Source: a virus. Taken from it: 21,455 bases of DNA. Shown here piece after piece: positions 11,591-18,968 of the stretch (positions within the stretch are counted from its first letter, which is position 1; each line of letters begins with the position of its first letter). The DNA is taken from the IMG/VR virus record IMGVR_UViG_3300027721_000090, positions 1-21,455 of that record; one strand, written 5' to 3'. A model generated the notes under the pieces. That model saw only the letters and a program-made list of their open reading frames with translations, was not told where the DNA came from and searched no databases. Made by a program: the position numbers and the translations under genes.

Positions 11591-11802
11591 GCGCAAAGCG
11601 AGAAGGCGAACCGTTGAACGTGTTCTACTCAATCAAACTAACTCAAACTCAGCGCATCCAGTTGATTAAACTTGGCGGCCCGGAGTGGATAAGGAACCAA
11701 ATTGAACGATCTACCGAACTTCCCAGCTTGGGAGAGAACAACGCTGGACAGATTTGCAGCGGACAGCTACATCAGGATGCAACAGCAGGCCGAGGCGATT
11801 GA
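11587..11802 (+). CDS. Small protein with QTQRIQLIKLGGPEWIRNQI (71 aa)
   Basis: The ATG at 11587 overlaps the previous stop; an upstream open stretch is inside the previous gene. NVFYSIKLTQTQRIQLIKLGGPEW is a conserved-looking helix-rich unit seen in small phage proteins with an HTH-like shape. The last 32 residues (from about STELPSLGENN) overlap the next gene in another frame and are Gly/Gln-rich, probably an unselected tail. Function unknown. Confidence 0.6.
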   Translation: MSAKREGEPLNVFYSIKLTQTQRIQLIKLGGPEWIRNQIERSTELPSLGENNAGQICSGQLHQDATAGRGD

Positions 11803-11860
11803 GCAGCTACGGCAAGACTTGCGAGACGCTATGCAGCTACTTCGCAGCACGGCCCTGTAG
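11702..11860 (+). CDS. 52-aa coiled-coil protein, TTG start
   Basis: Starts at TTG 11702 with AAGGA at 11691-11695 (six-base spacing). The product (M)NDLPNFPAWERTTLDRFAA then SYIRMQQQAEAIEQLRQDLR is a regular helix with heptads and looks like a family of small phage proteins. It overlaps the preceding gene by 101 bases in another frame and the holin gene on the other strand by 24 bases. No ATG is available in a better place. Last gene of the rightward operon. Confidence 0.6.
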   Translation: MNDLPNFPAWERTTLDRFAADSYIRMQQQAEAIEQLRQDLRDAMQLLRSTAL

Positions 11861-12265
11861 CTTTTCTATCGTTCTCAGGCCACCTAGCCCAAGCATCCCC
11901 ATAAGGATTGGCAGCATCTCAGTGAGGTCTGCCGGTGATAGGTTGATTGGGTGGCCGTAGATTTCCAGCCCCAGCTTAGCAACAGGCAGGCCAATCCAGT
12001 TCCAGCCGCAGGCGGCTACGCAGACCCAGCCCACCCCTGGACGCCAGCCAGACACGAACAGACTGGGGTTTGTTGCCTCTGCCTGGTTGACTTTGATCTG
12101 CTCAATCATCAAACTGGTTTCAGCCGTCAATTGTGCGAGTTCACCAGACTGCTGCATCTTGAGCAGTTCCAACTTGGCAGCGTCACGTTGGGCAGGATCA
12201 GGCCACAGCCGGTCAATGACCTTTGAGCCTATGCCAAGCAAAATGCTGATGGGATCTACTGCCAT
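11837..12265 (-). CDS. Holin of the 3TM family (GTA_holin_3TM)
   Basis: Predicted holin (142 aa) that perforates the inner membrane to release or activate the endolysin. It has an N-terminal helix (MAVDPISILLGIGSKVIDRLWPDP), a charged helical stretch, then SLFVSGWRPGVGWVCVAACGW, the family signature, and a second hydrophobic segment (MLPILMGMLGLGGL) ending in RTIEKLQG. The start overlaps the endolysin stop by ten bases. It is the last gene of the late operon and its 3' end overlaps the early operon's last gene by 24 bases. Confidence 0.88.
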   Translation of the reverse strand: MAVDPISILLGIGSKVIDRLWPDPAQRDAAKLELLKMQQSGELAQLTAETSLMIEQIKVNQAEATNPSLFVSGWRPGVGWVCVAACGWNWIGLPVAKLGLEIYGHPINLSPADLTEMLPILMGMLGLGGLRTIEKLQGRAAK

Positions 12266-12693
12266 ATGCCTGCCCTTGTTCCATCTTTGTCAATGGTGAT
12301 GATGCGGTTGATCACCTTGTCGGGGATCTTGGTCGACACATGAATCCAGGTGCCGAATTCCAATATCAACTGACCAATACCTACAATACCAATTACTGAT
12401 GCCAAGTCCTTGGCAATCTGGAATGGACTACCGGCCTTTGGAGCGCGAAAGTCAACAGCCAATGCCAATGTATGGTCGCTGCCGGGTTTGGAGCCTATGA
12501 CGCCGTTTAGGGCTTTGCAGCGGTATCCTGATGTGATTGTGATTGGCGCATCAATGTGGAACCGAATACGCTCCATCATTTCCAGCGTTTTCAGCGCGTT
12601 TTCACGCAGTTCATCAGGTAAGCGATTGTCAATGCCCAGCCTGGCCGCCGTGTCTGACTGCGTAAATTCTTCCAAGCTGAAATGCGGTGTCAT
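12256..12693 (-). CDS. M15-family peptidase endolysin
   Basis: Predicted D,D/L,D-type peptidase (145 aa) that cleaves peptidoglycan cross-links during lysis. FSLEEFTQSDTAARLGI at the start is typical of M15_3 phage lysins. SGYR is at 55-58. Zinc ligands are His74, Asp81 and His118 (WIHVS), and Glu112 is the likely catalytic residue. In the H-x-x-G-x-x-x-D motif the usual Gly is Leu77 or Ala78 (SDHTLALAVDF), a mild oddity. The ATG at 12693 is chosen because the longer frame would overlap the upstream gene. Paired with the holin downstream. Confidence 0.9.
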   Translation of the reverse strand: MTPHFSLEEFTQSDTAARLGIDNRLPDELRENALKTLEMMERIRFHIDAPITITSGYRCKALNGVIGSKPGSDHTLALAVDFRAPKAGSPFQIAKDLASVIGIVGIGQLILEFGTWIHVSTKIPDKVINRIITIDKDGTRAGIWQ

Positions 12694-12700
12694 ATTAAAT

Positions 12701-13003
12701 TTAAGCCCACCCACGCACCGGGCTGGTCGGCACCACGGCAAATGGCTCAAGCTCTGGCGCTGGCTCGGAGTGCCGCACGTTAGCGTGGTAACCTGGCACA
12801 GCGGCCATCTCGGGGTAGTCGCCCTCTTCGTTGGTCAGCATCTTGCCGGTGGGCTTGTAGATGGTGCCGATCACATCAATGGCGGCGTACTTGGGCTGCT
12901 GGACGGTCTCCACCACATCGCCTTGTAGCGTGGTTTGCTCGGTGAATAGGGTTGCCATGCACTGAGCGGCGTCGGTAAATTTGAGGCAGTAGTCGGTGTA
13001 CAT
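12701..13003 (-). CDS. Small protein between fibre and lysis genes (100 aa)
   Basis: Starts MYTDYCLKFTDAAQCMAT and has a middle AAIDVIGTIYKPTGKMLTN, then YPEMAAVPGYHANVRHSEP. I associate this composition (Y/T-rich, VIGTIYKPT) with a small conserved protein next to phage tail or fibre genes, role unknown; a fibre-assembly or virion role is only suggested by position. Six bases after the fibre gene stop. Confidence 0.7.
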   Translation of the reverse strand: MYTDYCLKFTDAAQCMATLFTEQTTLQGDVVETVQQPKYAAIDVIGTIYKPTGKMLTNEEGDYPEMAAVPGYHANVRHSEPAPELEPFAVVPTSPVRGWA

Positions 13004-13008
13004 AATGG

Positions 13009-14283
13009 TCAGGTGGTGAGGGTTTGGAGTTCGGCGTTACTCAGGCGGCGGGGGTAGTAGGTGATGCGGCGGAGCCAAGTATTTGCTGCCGGTTGAAAAC
13101 CAACTGCACCCCCGAGAGACAATGCGGCAATGGTTGGCACCGTCGCGGTGGTATCTTGAGTACCTAGCGTGCCATCAAATGCGGCTTGCACATCGTTGGC
13201 TGCATAACGCCCTGCCACTTTGTAGGACGAGTTAGCTGATTTAGCTGTTCCCGCGCCAAAATCAGCCTGCGACACGGCGCCAGCACGGACGCCAAACCGC
13301 ATTAGCCCTGCGGTGGCTGTCCATAGAACACCTATTGAGTCGTTATTGGGAGCCGCACCGACCAGCGCCGCCATGTACGGGAAAGTAGCTGCAACACCGC
13401 CCAGCAACGTGCCCTCCGCATACAACGTCCCCTCCGTCGCGTTGTACCAAGGGCTCAGCGTATTCACACTGGCTACGTCAGCAGCTCGGGTCAGGGCTGT
13501 GGTGGTGGTGGGGATGACGCTGGTGGCGAAAGCGCCCAGTTCAAGCTGGGGTAGGCCGATGCGCAGGGTGATGTCGATGGCTGCGCCGGAAAGACTAAGC
13601 AATATATAGGGAACCACAAATGCAACAGTACCGCCTCCGCTCAAAGTTGCGGCAAAAAAAGATCGCTGCGTTGACAAAGCGGCTCCCGTAACTGTCAATG
13701 CACTTGAACTGTTGGATCGTATATACGCACTGGCTGATCGTTCATCATTTTGAAGAACCGTTGAATTGACGCCTGCAAATGACCCGGTTTGCAATTTAAG
13801 ATATGTCGACAGCACCCACGTTTGCCCCGTTAAAGCTGCAACTTGGGTGTTGCTTTCAAAACCAATTGAGTAAGCTCCGGCAGCACTAGGCGTTCCATTT
13901 ACACGAATATCAATATAGGTAATTCCTGAATCTGTGCCCGTACCTACAATGGTTTGGGTCAGACCTGTTAACCCGGTAAATGCAAACCAATTCGTCGGCA
14001 CCGTCCCCGGCGTCCCAGCCACCGCCCCCACCATCGTGTTGTTGCGGATTTGGTTTGCCCTACTCTCCTCAATCAGCAGCCCCTGTGCGGCCAAGGTGCT
14101 GGGGTTGTAGTCTAGGCGAGGGGCGTTAGCGGCGGCATTGGTCAGCACACCGGCAGAGTTGAAAAAGCTACCTGTGCTGGCGCGGGTGAAGGTGATTTGC
14201 GAGGAAATATCAGTTGCGCCAGCAAACTGAAAATTCAGCGTGTAGAACTGGCCAACTCTTTTTGCTCTAAAAGGTTTTAACAT
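13009..14283 (-). CDS. Tail fibre / receptor-binding protein with lectin-like domains
   Basis: 424-aa protein with the common fibre motif ITFTRASTGSFFNSAGVLT followed by APRLDYNP and GLLIEESRANQIRNN, which I know from phage fibre proteins carrying concanavalin A-like domains. Two beta-rich halves follow, with a boundary near residue 260. It ends LRRITYYPRRLSNAELQTLT, typical of LamG-like modules. It probably contributes to adsorption, but no enzymatic motif is seen. Together with the tailspike at 15171-16877 the phage would have two receptor-binding proteins. Confidence 0.75.
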   Translation of the reverse strand: MLKPFRAKRVGQFYTLNFQFAGATDISSQITFTRASTGSFFNSAGVLTNAAANAPRLDYNPSTLAAQGLLIEESRANQIRNNTMVGAVAGTPGTVPTNWFAFTGLTGLTQTIVGTGTDSGITYIDIRVNGTPSAAGAYSIGFESNTQVAALTGQTWVLSTYLKLQTGSFAGVNSTVLQNDERSASAYIRSNSSSALTVTGAALSTQRSFFAATLSGGGTVAFVVPYILLSLSGAAIDITLRIGLPQLELGAFATSVIPTTTTALTRAADVASVNTLSPWYNATEGTLYAEGTLLGGVAATFPYMAALVGAAPNNDSIGVLWTATAGLMRFGVRAGAVSQADFGAGTAKSANSSYKVAGRYAANDVQAAFDGTLGTQDTTATVPTIAALSLGGAVGFQPAANTWLRRITYYPRRLSNAELQTLTT

Positions 14284-14289
14284 TTTTTG

Positions 14290-14544
14290 TCATTTCTTCC
14301 AAAACTGCACCAGTGAAAACACTACTGCCGCTGCCGCCCAGACGCCCATGCCGCGATTAACCCATTGGTCAATTTTGCGGTCAGTACGATGCAGCATGGC
14401 CTCATGGATGCCAAGTTGCGCTTCAACAGCACCAATGCGTTGCCCTTGGTTGGCTTGGCGTTCCTCAAACAAGATCAGCTTGCCAACAGCGTCTGTCAGC
14501 TTGTCAACCTTGCTCTCCAAGCGACGGAAATCATCGTCAGTCAT
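14290..14544 (-). CDS. Coiled-coil protein with C-terminal TM segment (84 aa)
   Basis: N-terminal coiled coil (FRRLESKVDKLTDAVGKLIL, then RIGAVEAQLGIHEAMLHR) followed by one hydrophobic segment (MGVWAAAAVVFSLVQFW) and a KK end. This looks like XhlA-type lysis-associated or small tail proteins; spanin identity is not supported. It shares an ATGA overlap with the preceding structural-type gene. Confidence 0.65.
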   Translation of the reverse strand: MTDDDFRRLESKVDKLTDAVGKLILFEERQANQGQRIGAVEAQLGIHEAMLHRTDRKIDQWVNRGMGVWAAAAVVFSLVQFWKK

Positions 14545-14894
14545 AGCCCTTGCCCTGGTGTGATGTACAAAGTGGCTGCTGCGCTTGACAGGCCGCTGAA
14601 ATAGGTGTTTATGTTAAAACGTATGATCTCCACCGCACCGGGTAGTAACACAATTGCCGATGTAGGAACACCAGCGGTAGGCGCAACAGCGTTGGCAGTC
14701 GCAATGGCTGCGGTTCCACCAGTGCCTAAGAACACGGTCGTGCTGGCTGCATTGACAATGCGGAATTGACCAGCATTCTGCGCGTTTAGCTTGCCGTTAA
14801 CAGGTGCTCGAATGCCGGTTGGCGCAACAGCAGCAGCTGCCACCACGATAGTTTGTCCAATAGGCGTGAATGCAATTTGTGAATTGTTTGACAT
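14541..14894 (-). CDS. Small beta-rich virion-type protein (117 aa)
   Basis: Ala/Thr/Val-rich protein without charged clusters, with strands such as TIVVAAAAVAPTGIRAPV, FRIVNAASTTVFLGTGG and IIRFNINTYFSGLSSAAATLYI. This resembles decoration or small tail proteins made of one jelly-roll or immunoglobulin-like domain. No family recognised, so the virion role is inferred from composition and position. Confidence 0.6.
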   Translation of the reverse strand: MSNNSQIAFTPIGQTIVVAAAAVAPTGIRAPVNGKLNAQNAGQFRIVNAASTTVFLGTGGTAAIATANAVAPTAGVPTSAIVLLPGAVEIIRFNINTYFSGLSSAAATLYITPGQGL

Positions 14895-14904
14895 GGTGAC
14901 TCCA

Positions 14905-15174
14905 TTACTTGATTAAAATTTCTGCCGATCTTGCTTCAACTTCATACGGGTTGTCCCAGTAGCCGTATCGTAGCAGCCAGTACGTGTACTTGATGAGGTA
15001 GATCAATTTACCATCGCGTTGCATCTGCTCCAGGTGCTTGCGCTCGTGGCGGATCAAAGCAGCGTGTTGCTCGTAGCCGGGGGCAAGGTAGATGCTGCCC
15101 CAAAAGCTCGTCCAGCCGTGGAAGCCGCAGCGGTTCATGTACCAGAGGATTAGGCCGGAGGCGGTGCGGGTCAT
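14905..15174 (-). CDS. Small HExxH protein (putative metallopeptidase-like)
   Basis: 89-aa protein with HERKH at residues 43-47, the classic zinc-metallopeptidase HExxH motif, followed by YEVEAR at 77-82, where Glu78 or Glu80 could be the third ligand. The rest is Trp/Tyr-rich (GWTSFWGSIYLAPGYEQH, YWLLRYGYWDNPY). The full size is far below that of usual peptidases. Located right after the tailspike, with an ATGA overlap. It may be a structural relic, a tailspike or capsid processing factor, or a host-modifying factor; none of these is shown. Confidence 0.6.
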   Translation of the reverse strand: MTRTASGLILWYMNRCGFHGWTSFWGSIYLAPGYEQHAALIRHERKHLEQMQRDGKLIYLIKYTYWLLRYGYWDNPYEVEARSAEILIK

Positions 15175-16877
15175 CTAGTTAGCCATTGACACTGGAAAAA
15201 TGTCTCGTCAGCTTCAATATCAACAGTGTCAGCGCCAAGACCATTTATTAAGATGTTAACTCGCGCCGTGTCGAGCGCATCCATATCGGCAATGATTGAG
15301 CCGTTAAATGTTATGGTGTTATCGCCAGACCGTATATTGTCAGTGTCGCCACGGAATATCACGTACTCGCGGTTAGACGTGGATATTTTAATCACGCATG
15401 TTGTTACGGCCGTTGTCACCAGTATCTTAACGCAAGTCGTAAACAGATATTTACCGGATCGTTTAGCGATAAAAATACCTGTCGCGGGATTGTACTCATC
15501 CTTGTAGTCGTAAATTTGGTTGTTGAAAACAATGCTGTATTCGGTGCCGTTACCCGTTACGTTTGGTATTTGTGCAGATAGCCCTGCGCTGAACCCAGAG
15601 AAGTCACGATCATAGCTACACAATATGCCCGTGCTGGCTGCGGATATGCTGCGCGCAGACGGTGTATTATCTTGTAAAATATTGCCCGATGCGCCGTTAG
15701 GTACGATATTCCGTAAAGAAAGTTGCCCTGTAAAAGTGCTAACCAAAGTAACAATATCGACCACATCGTTAAACGAACCCGTCAACGTATCGCCAGACAA
15801 CCCTCCAACACCGTCAATAGTAACCGCGCTATCGACATATTCTACATGGAGAAGTTTAATTAAAAGCGTGTCGTTTTCGGCGTAAATTGCGTGCGGCAAA
15901 TTAAAGCCCGTATTGCCTGTGATTGATCCGCCGTCCCATTCAAAAACAAATCCACCGACTGCCGATACCTGCTGAATGTAGACACCAGCCGCATTAACAT
16001 TTGTGCTTTCGGTAAAAATTTCGCAGTCAGAAAATTTGCAGTAGGATGCGCCGCCGTAACCGTCAGTATACAAGACTCCGTATTGCGTAGTGCCGTCAAA
16101 TATAATAGTGACGCGTTCCATACCGCAAGTTTCTTGCCATGCTTGCGTCCAAATAACACCTGTCATGTTAGTGCCGCGTGTGTCTATGAACATATCGCGT
16201 ATCCACGAACCAAACATGGCTGTCGTGCCGTTGTTGGCGTGGAACATATACGCGTCAGAAAAGCTGCTATGCGGCTTTATTTCAACTCCGCGCCCGTTAG
16301 CGCCTTGCAAACCTACGCGGTTTGGAAGCGTAATTGTTTCGCTGATAAGATACGTGCCTGTCGGGAAGTAAACCGCCATCCCTATAGCGCCGCCTATAGC
16401 AGTTGCAGCATAGGAAATTGCCGCCTGAATCGCAGCCGTGTCATTTGCAACCCCATCCCCAACAGCCCCAAAGTCCTTAACCGACACACTCTCCCGCAAC
16501 TTTGCCTGCACGGTAGTAGCCACGGCTCCGCTGCCTGCGGGGTCATAGATTACATCGTTTGCATTGATGATGCCGCCGTAGCGCTCAGTTGCGGCTGGTG
16601 CGCTGTACACAATGCTGCCATTGCGGTTCTGCACCTGAATGGAGTAATTGCTGTTGACGTAAATCCTGGCCGGCGTACCCTGGTAGACCGGATAACCGTT
16701 GAGCGTTCGGATTGGCTGCACAGCTGCAATGGTCAAAGCAGCATCCCAATAGGCTGAGATTGGGTTGACGATTGGATTTAGATTGATCGTGCCAAGCCAG
16801 ATGTAGCCATTCTCAAGAGGTTGGCCATCCGTCTCCGTAAAGATCGGGAATGGTGGCTGAATTGAGAGTGCGGACAT
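15171..16877 (-). CDS. Tailspike with P22-type head-binding and pectate-lyase-like domains
   Basis: Predicted 568-aa trimeric tailspike for adsorption and probably degradation of surface polysaccharide. Residues 1 to about 105 match the P22 tailspike head-binding domain (QPPFPIFTETDGQPLENGYI, then PARIYVNSNYSIQVQNRNG). From about 130, VSVKDFGAVGDGVANDTAAI begins a Pectate_lyase_3 beta helix. The C-terminal part (about 430-568, with VFNNQIYDY and GIFIAKRSGKYLFTTCVKI) reads like a C1q/TNF-type jelly roll. AGGAGA precedes the ATG. Catalytic residues cannot be assigned by eye. Confidence 0.88.
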   Translation of the reverse strand: MSALSIQPPFPIFTETDGQPLENGYIWLGTINLNPIVNPISAYWDAALTIAAVQPIRTLNGYPVYQGTPARIYVNSNYSIQVQNRNGSIVYSAPAATERYGGIINANDVIYDPAGSGAVATTVQAKLRESVSVKDFGAVGDGVANDTAAIQAAISYAATAIGGAIGMAVYFPTGTYLISETITLPNRVGLQGANGRGVEIKPHSSFSDAYMFHANNGTTAMFGSWIRDMFIDTRGTNMTGVIWTQAWQETCGMERVTIIFDGTTQYGVLYTDGYGGASYCKFSDCEIFTESTNVNAAGVYIQQVSAVGGFVFEWDGGSITGNTGFNLPHAIYAENDTLLIKLLHVEYVDSAVTIDGVGGLSGDTLTGSFNDVVDIVTLVSTFTGQLSLRNIVPNGASGNILQDNTPSARSISAASTGILCSYDRDFSGFSAGLSAQIPNVTGNGTEYSIVFNNQIYDYKDEYNPATGIFIAKRSGKYLFTTCVKILVTTAVTTCVIKISTSNREYVIFRGDTDNIRSGDNTITFNGSIIADMDALDTARVNILINGLGADTVDIEADETFFQCQWLTR

Positions 16878-16904
16878 TACTGGTTCTCCTGGGTGGATTG
16901 TCGT

Positions 16905-18968
16905 TTAGGGCTGGCCGGCTTTACGCTTAAGCAGTTCTTCCATTGCTTTGATTGCATTGTCTTTGTTGATGCCACGCAATCCCTCGGCTTTTTCAGCCAA
17001 TAAATCAAACGCTCTTTGCGCTATTCTGCCACGCGCAATGTCAACGCCGGTGCCTATAGCAGCCTCGGCAACTTGGCCTTTTAGCGAAGTCTGTGCAGCA
17101 GCTCCAAACATACGATCCAGTTCATTCACAAAAATAAGCTGGTTGACAACATCGTCATCAATTTTCATGCCGTACTTTGTAGCAGTTCGATTGGCCTGGT
17201 CAAGAGCATCAACTAGGTTTGCTCGCGTGCCGTAGTTGCTGGTCAGCTTACGCATTGCCGTACCCAGCGCTTTATCAGCATTGGGTGAATCAAAATTGAT
17301 CTGTGTGCCGGCTGCTTTTTGCAGATCGTCAAGCGTTTGAATTGTGTCTGAATACTTCGTATTTGCAGATCTGTAGTCAGGGAAACTTTCTCCAAGAGTC
17401 TCATTCAGATTGCGGCGCAGTGTCTTCAGTGTTCGCTCAGCTTGTGCTGTCAATGGGTTTGCAAGATTTCTTTTTCCAAAATCTACCTGAGTGTCAATAA
17501 AACGCTTGGCTGTGTGAATGCCATAAGCATCGGGTTCTTTAACAGTGCTTAAACGCTCCAGAACCATGTTTAAGACGCGTTGAGCCTGTCGATCACCTTG
17601 TATGTCAGATCCTTGCAAATTGGCCTTGGCGACCCCGCTTGCATCAAGTTCAACCTTCACACCCAAAGTGCCAAGATCATCAAGAAACGTATTGATGGCT
17701 GGGTCAAAATTTACTGTTCGCCCACGCAACTGATTGTTAGCAATTTGATTGATATCCTTTCCAGCTTGCGTGTTGGCATCCGACAAAAATTTGATTCTGG
17801 ATTCAACTGTGTCGCCCAAAATATCGGCCGGCCTGTTAAGCGCTCGGAATGCTTCACGTTTTTCGCCCAGTTTGAAGATGTTCAGCATCTTGGTCATGGC
17901 CTGACGATCTTTGTCAGATGCAGCCTTGATACTGGCAATCGTGCCATCTTTCCATCCCTGCCTAATGGCATCGGATGCTTGATTGTCTGGAACAGCTTGC
18001 GTGCCTGAAATACGGAAGTTAACAAATTCAGTGGAGTCTGGTTCTCTCTGTATTTGATTTCTAATCAATTGCTGGGTTTGTGGATCCATCTTCTCGCTAG
18101 CAGTTGCCACAATGCTTTGCAAAGATTCTTTGGTCGTTGGTGCGGTTGGTGCTTCATACCCAAGACGCAGCTGCTCAATTGTTACTGGCTCAAGTCTTTC
18201 ACGGATACCAGCACCGGCCGGTGCAACTTGTTTTGCTGCTTGTTGAGTCACCGCCCTGGTTGCTGCCGGGATGGACGGCAAAAAAGCACCACCAATCGTT
18301 GCTGCAATCTGCCCCATAGGGCCAGCACCCGATTCTTTTGCAAGACCGCCAGCAGCGCCAGCCGTTCCACCACTCAAAGTTTGTAGTCCTGGCGTTGTTG
18401 CCATTAACTGACCAACTCCACGGGCAACCGGCCCTGCTGCGGCTGCTTCCAATGTTTTACCTACGGCAACACCACCAGCGCCACCACTTGCGCCAGAGGC
18501 TGCGGTTTGTACGATCCGTTCTGCCGCTGTGCGAGGTTGGGCTACGCCGACACGGGTTAGCAAGTCTTCCATTGCATCGGTTGGCAATGTGTATTTTGTT
18601 CCGAATAGACCATTGATCCCACTAACAATTGGATCACCAACCATCCCTGCAAGGGTTGCAGCGCCTGCGCCTGCAATAGCGCCTGGTATCGCACCAACAC
18701 CAGCAAATGGAGCGCCCATAGCAGCGCCAGCAAGCGCACCAGCAGCAGGTAATGCCAATCCCCTAGTGGCAGCACCAGCAAGCCCTGTAGCCGTTGTGGA
18801 TGGCACTTGTTCAACGCCGCCATATTGAGCCGCAAGAGCCGAAAGATCAGCAGAATTTTGCCCGGCTTGTCTTTGACCGCCGCCCATAATGTCAAACGCT
18901 GTATCAGCAGGCGCTGGAGGTGTTACAAGTACACCACCAAATTGTTTTGCAAGTGCTTCGTAATCCAT
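16905..18968 (-). CDS. DNA-ejection / internal virion protein (687 aa)
   Basis: Large virion protein likely released into the host envelope during DNA entry. It begins MDYEALAKQFGGVLVTPP, and a related ALAAQYGGVEQVPS repeats at about residues 45-58. A long Gly/Ala-rich hydrophobic region (about 60-115 and again to about 230) could insert in membranes. The remainder is highly helical and charged. The sequence, size and place between other virion proteins and the tailspike fit podovirus ejection proteins (P22 gp16/gp20-like in role, not by clear homology). Start TAATG-overlaps the preceding stop. Confidence 0.72.
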   Translation of the reverse strand: MDYEALAKQFGGVLVTPPAPADTAFDIMGGGQRQAGQNSADLSALAAQYGGVEQVPSTTATGLAGAATRGLALPAAGALAGAAMGAPFAGVGAIPGAIAGAGAATLAGMVGDPIVSGINGLFGTKYTLPTDAMEDLLTRVGVAQPRTAAERIVQTAASGASGGAGGVAVGKTLEAAAAGPVARGVGQLMATTPGLQTLSGGTAGAAGGLAKESGAGPMGQIAATIGGAFLPSIPAATRAVTQQAAKQVAPAGAGIRERLEPVTIEQLRLGYEAPTAPTTKESLQSIVATASEKMDPQTQQLIRNQIQREPDSTEFVNFRISGTQAVPDNQASDAIRQGWKDGTIASIKAASDKDRQAMTKMLNIFKLGEKREAFRALNRPADILGDTVESRIKFLSDANTQAGKDINQIANNQLRGRTVNFDPAINTFLDDLGTLGVKVELDASGVAKANLQGSDIQGDRQAQRVLNMVLERLSTVKEPDAYGIHTAKRFIDTQVDFGKRNLANPLTAQAERTLKTLRRNLNETLGESFPDYRSANTKYSDTIQTLDDLQKAAGTQINFDSPNADKALGTAMRKLTSNYGTRANLVDALDQANRTATKYGMKIDDDVVNQLIFVNELDRMFGAAAQTSLKGQVAEAAIGTGVDIARGRIAQRAFDLLAEKAEGLRGINKDNAIKAMEELLKRKAGQP

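Noticed and set aside
11840-11880. Hairpin between the converging operons (GGCCCTG / CAGGCC)
   Set aside because: Arms are imperfect with a loop near twenty bases and lack a T-run, so a terminator is not supported.
16083-16757. 224-codon plus-strand frame opposite the tailspike
   Set aside because: Antisense shadow of a well-recognised tailspike; Cys/Arg/His-rich translation without domains.
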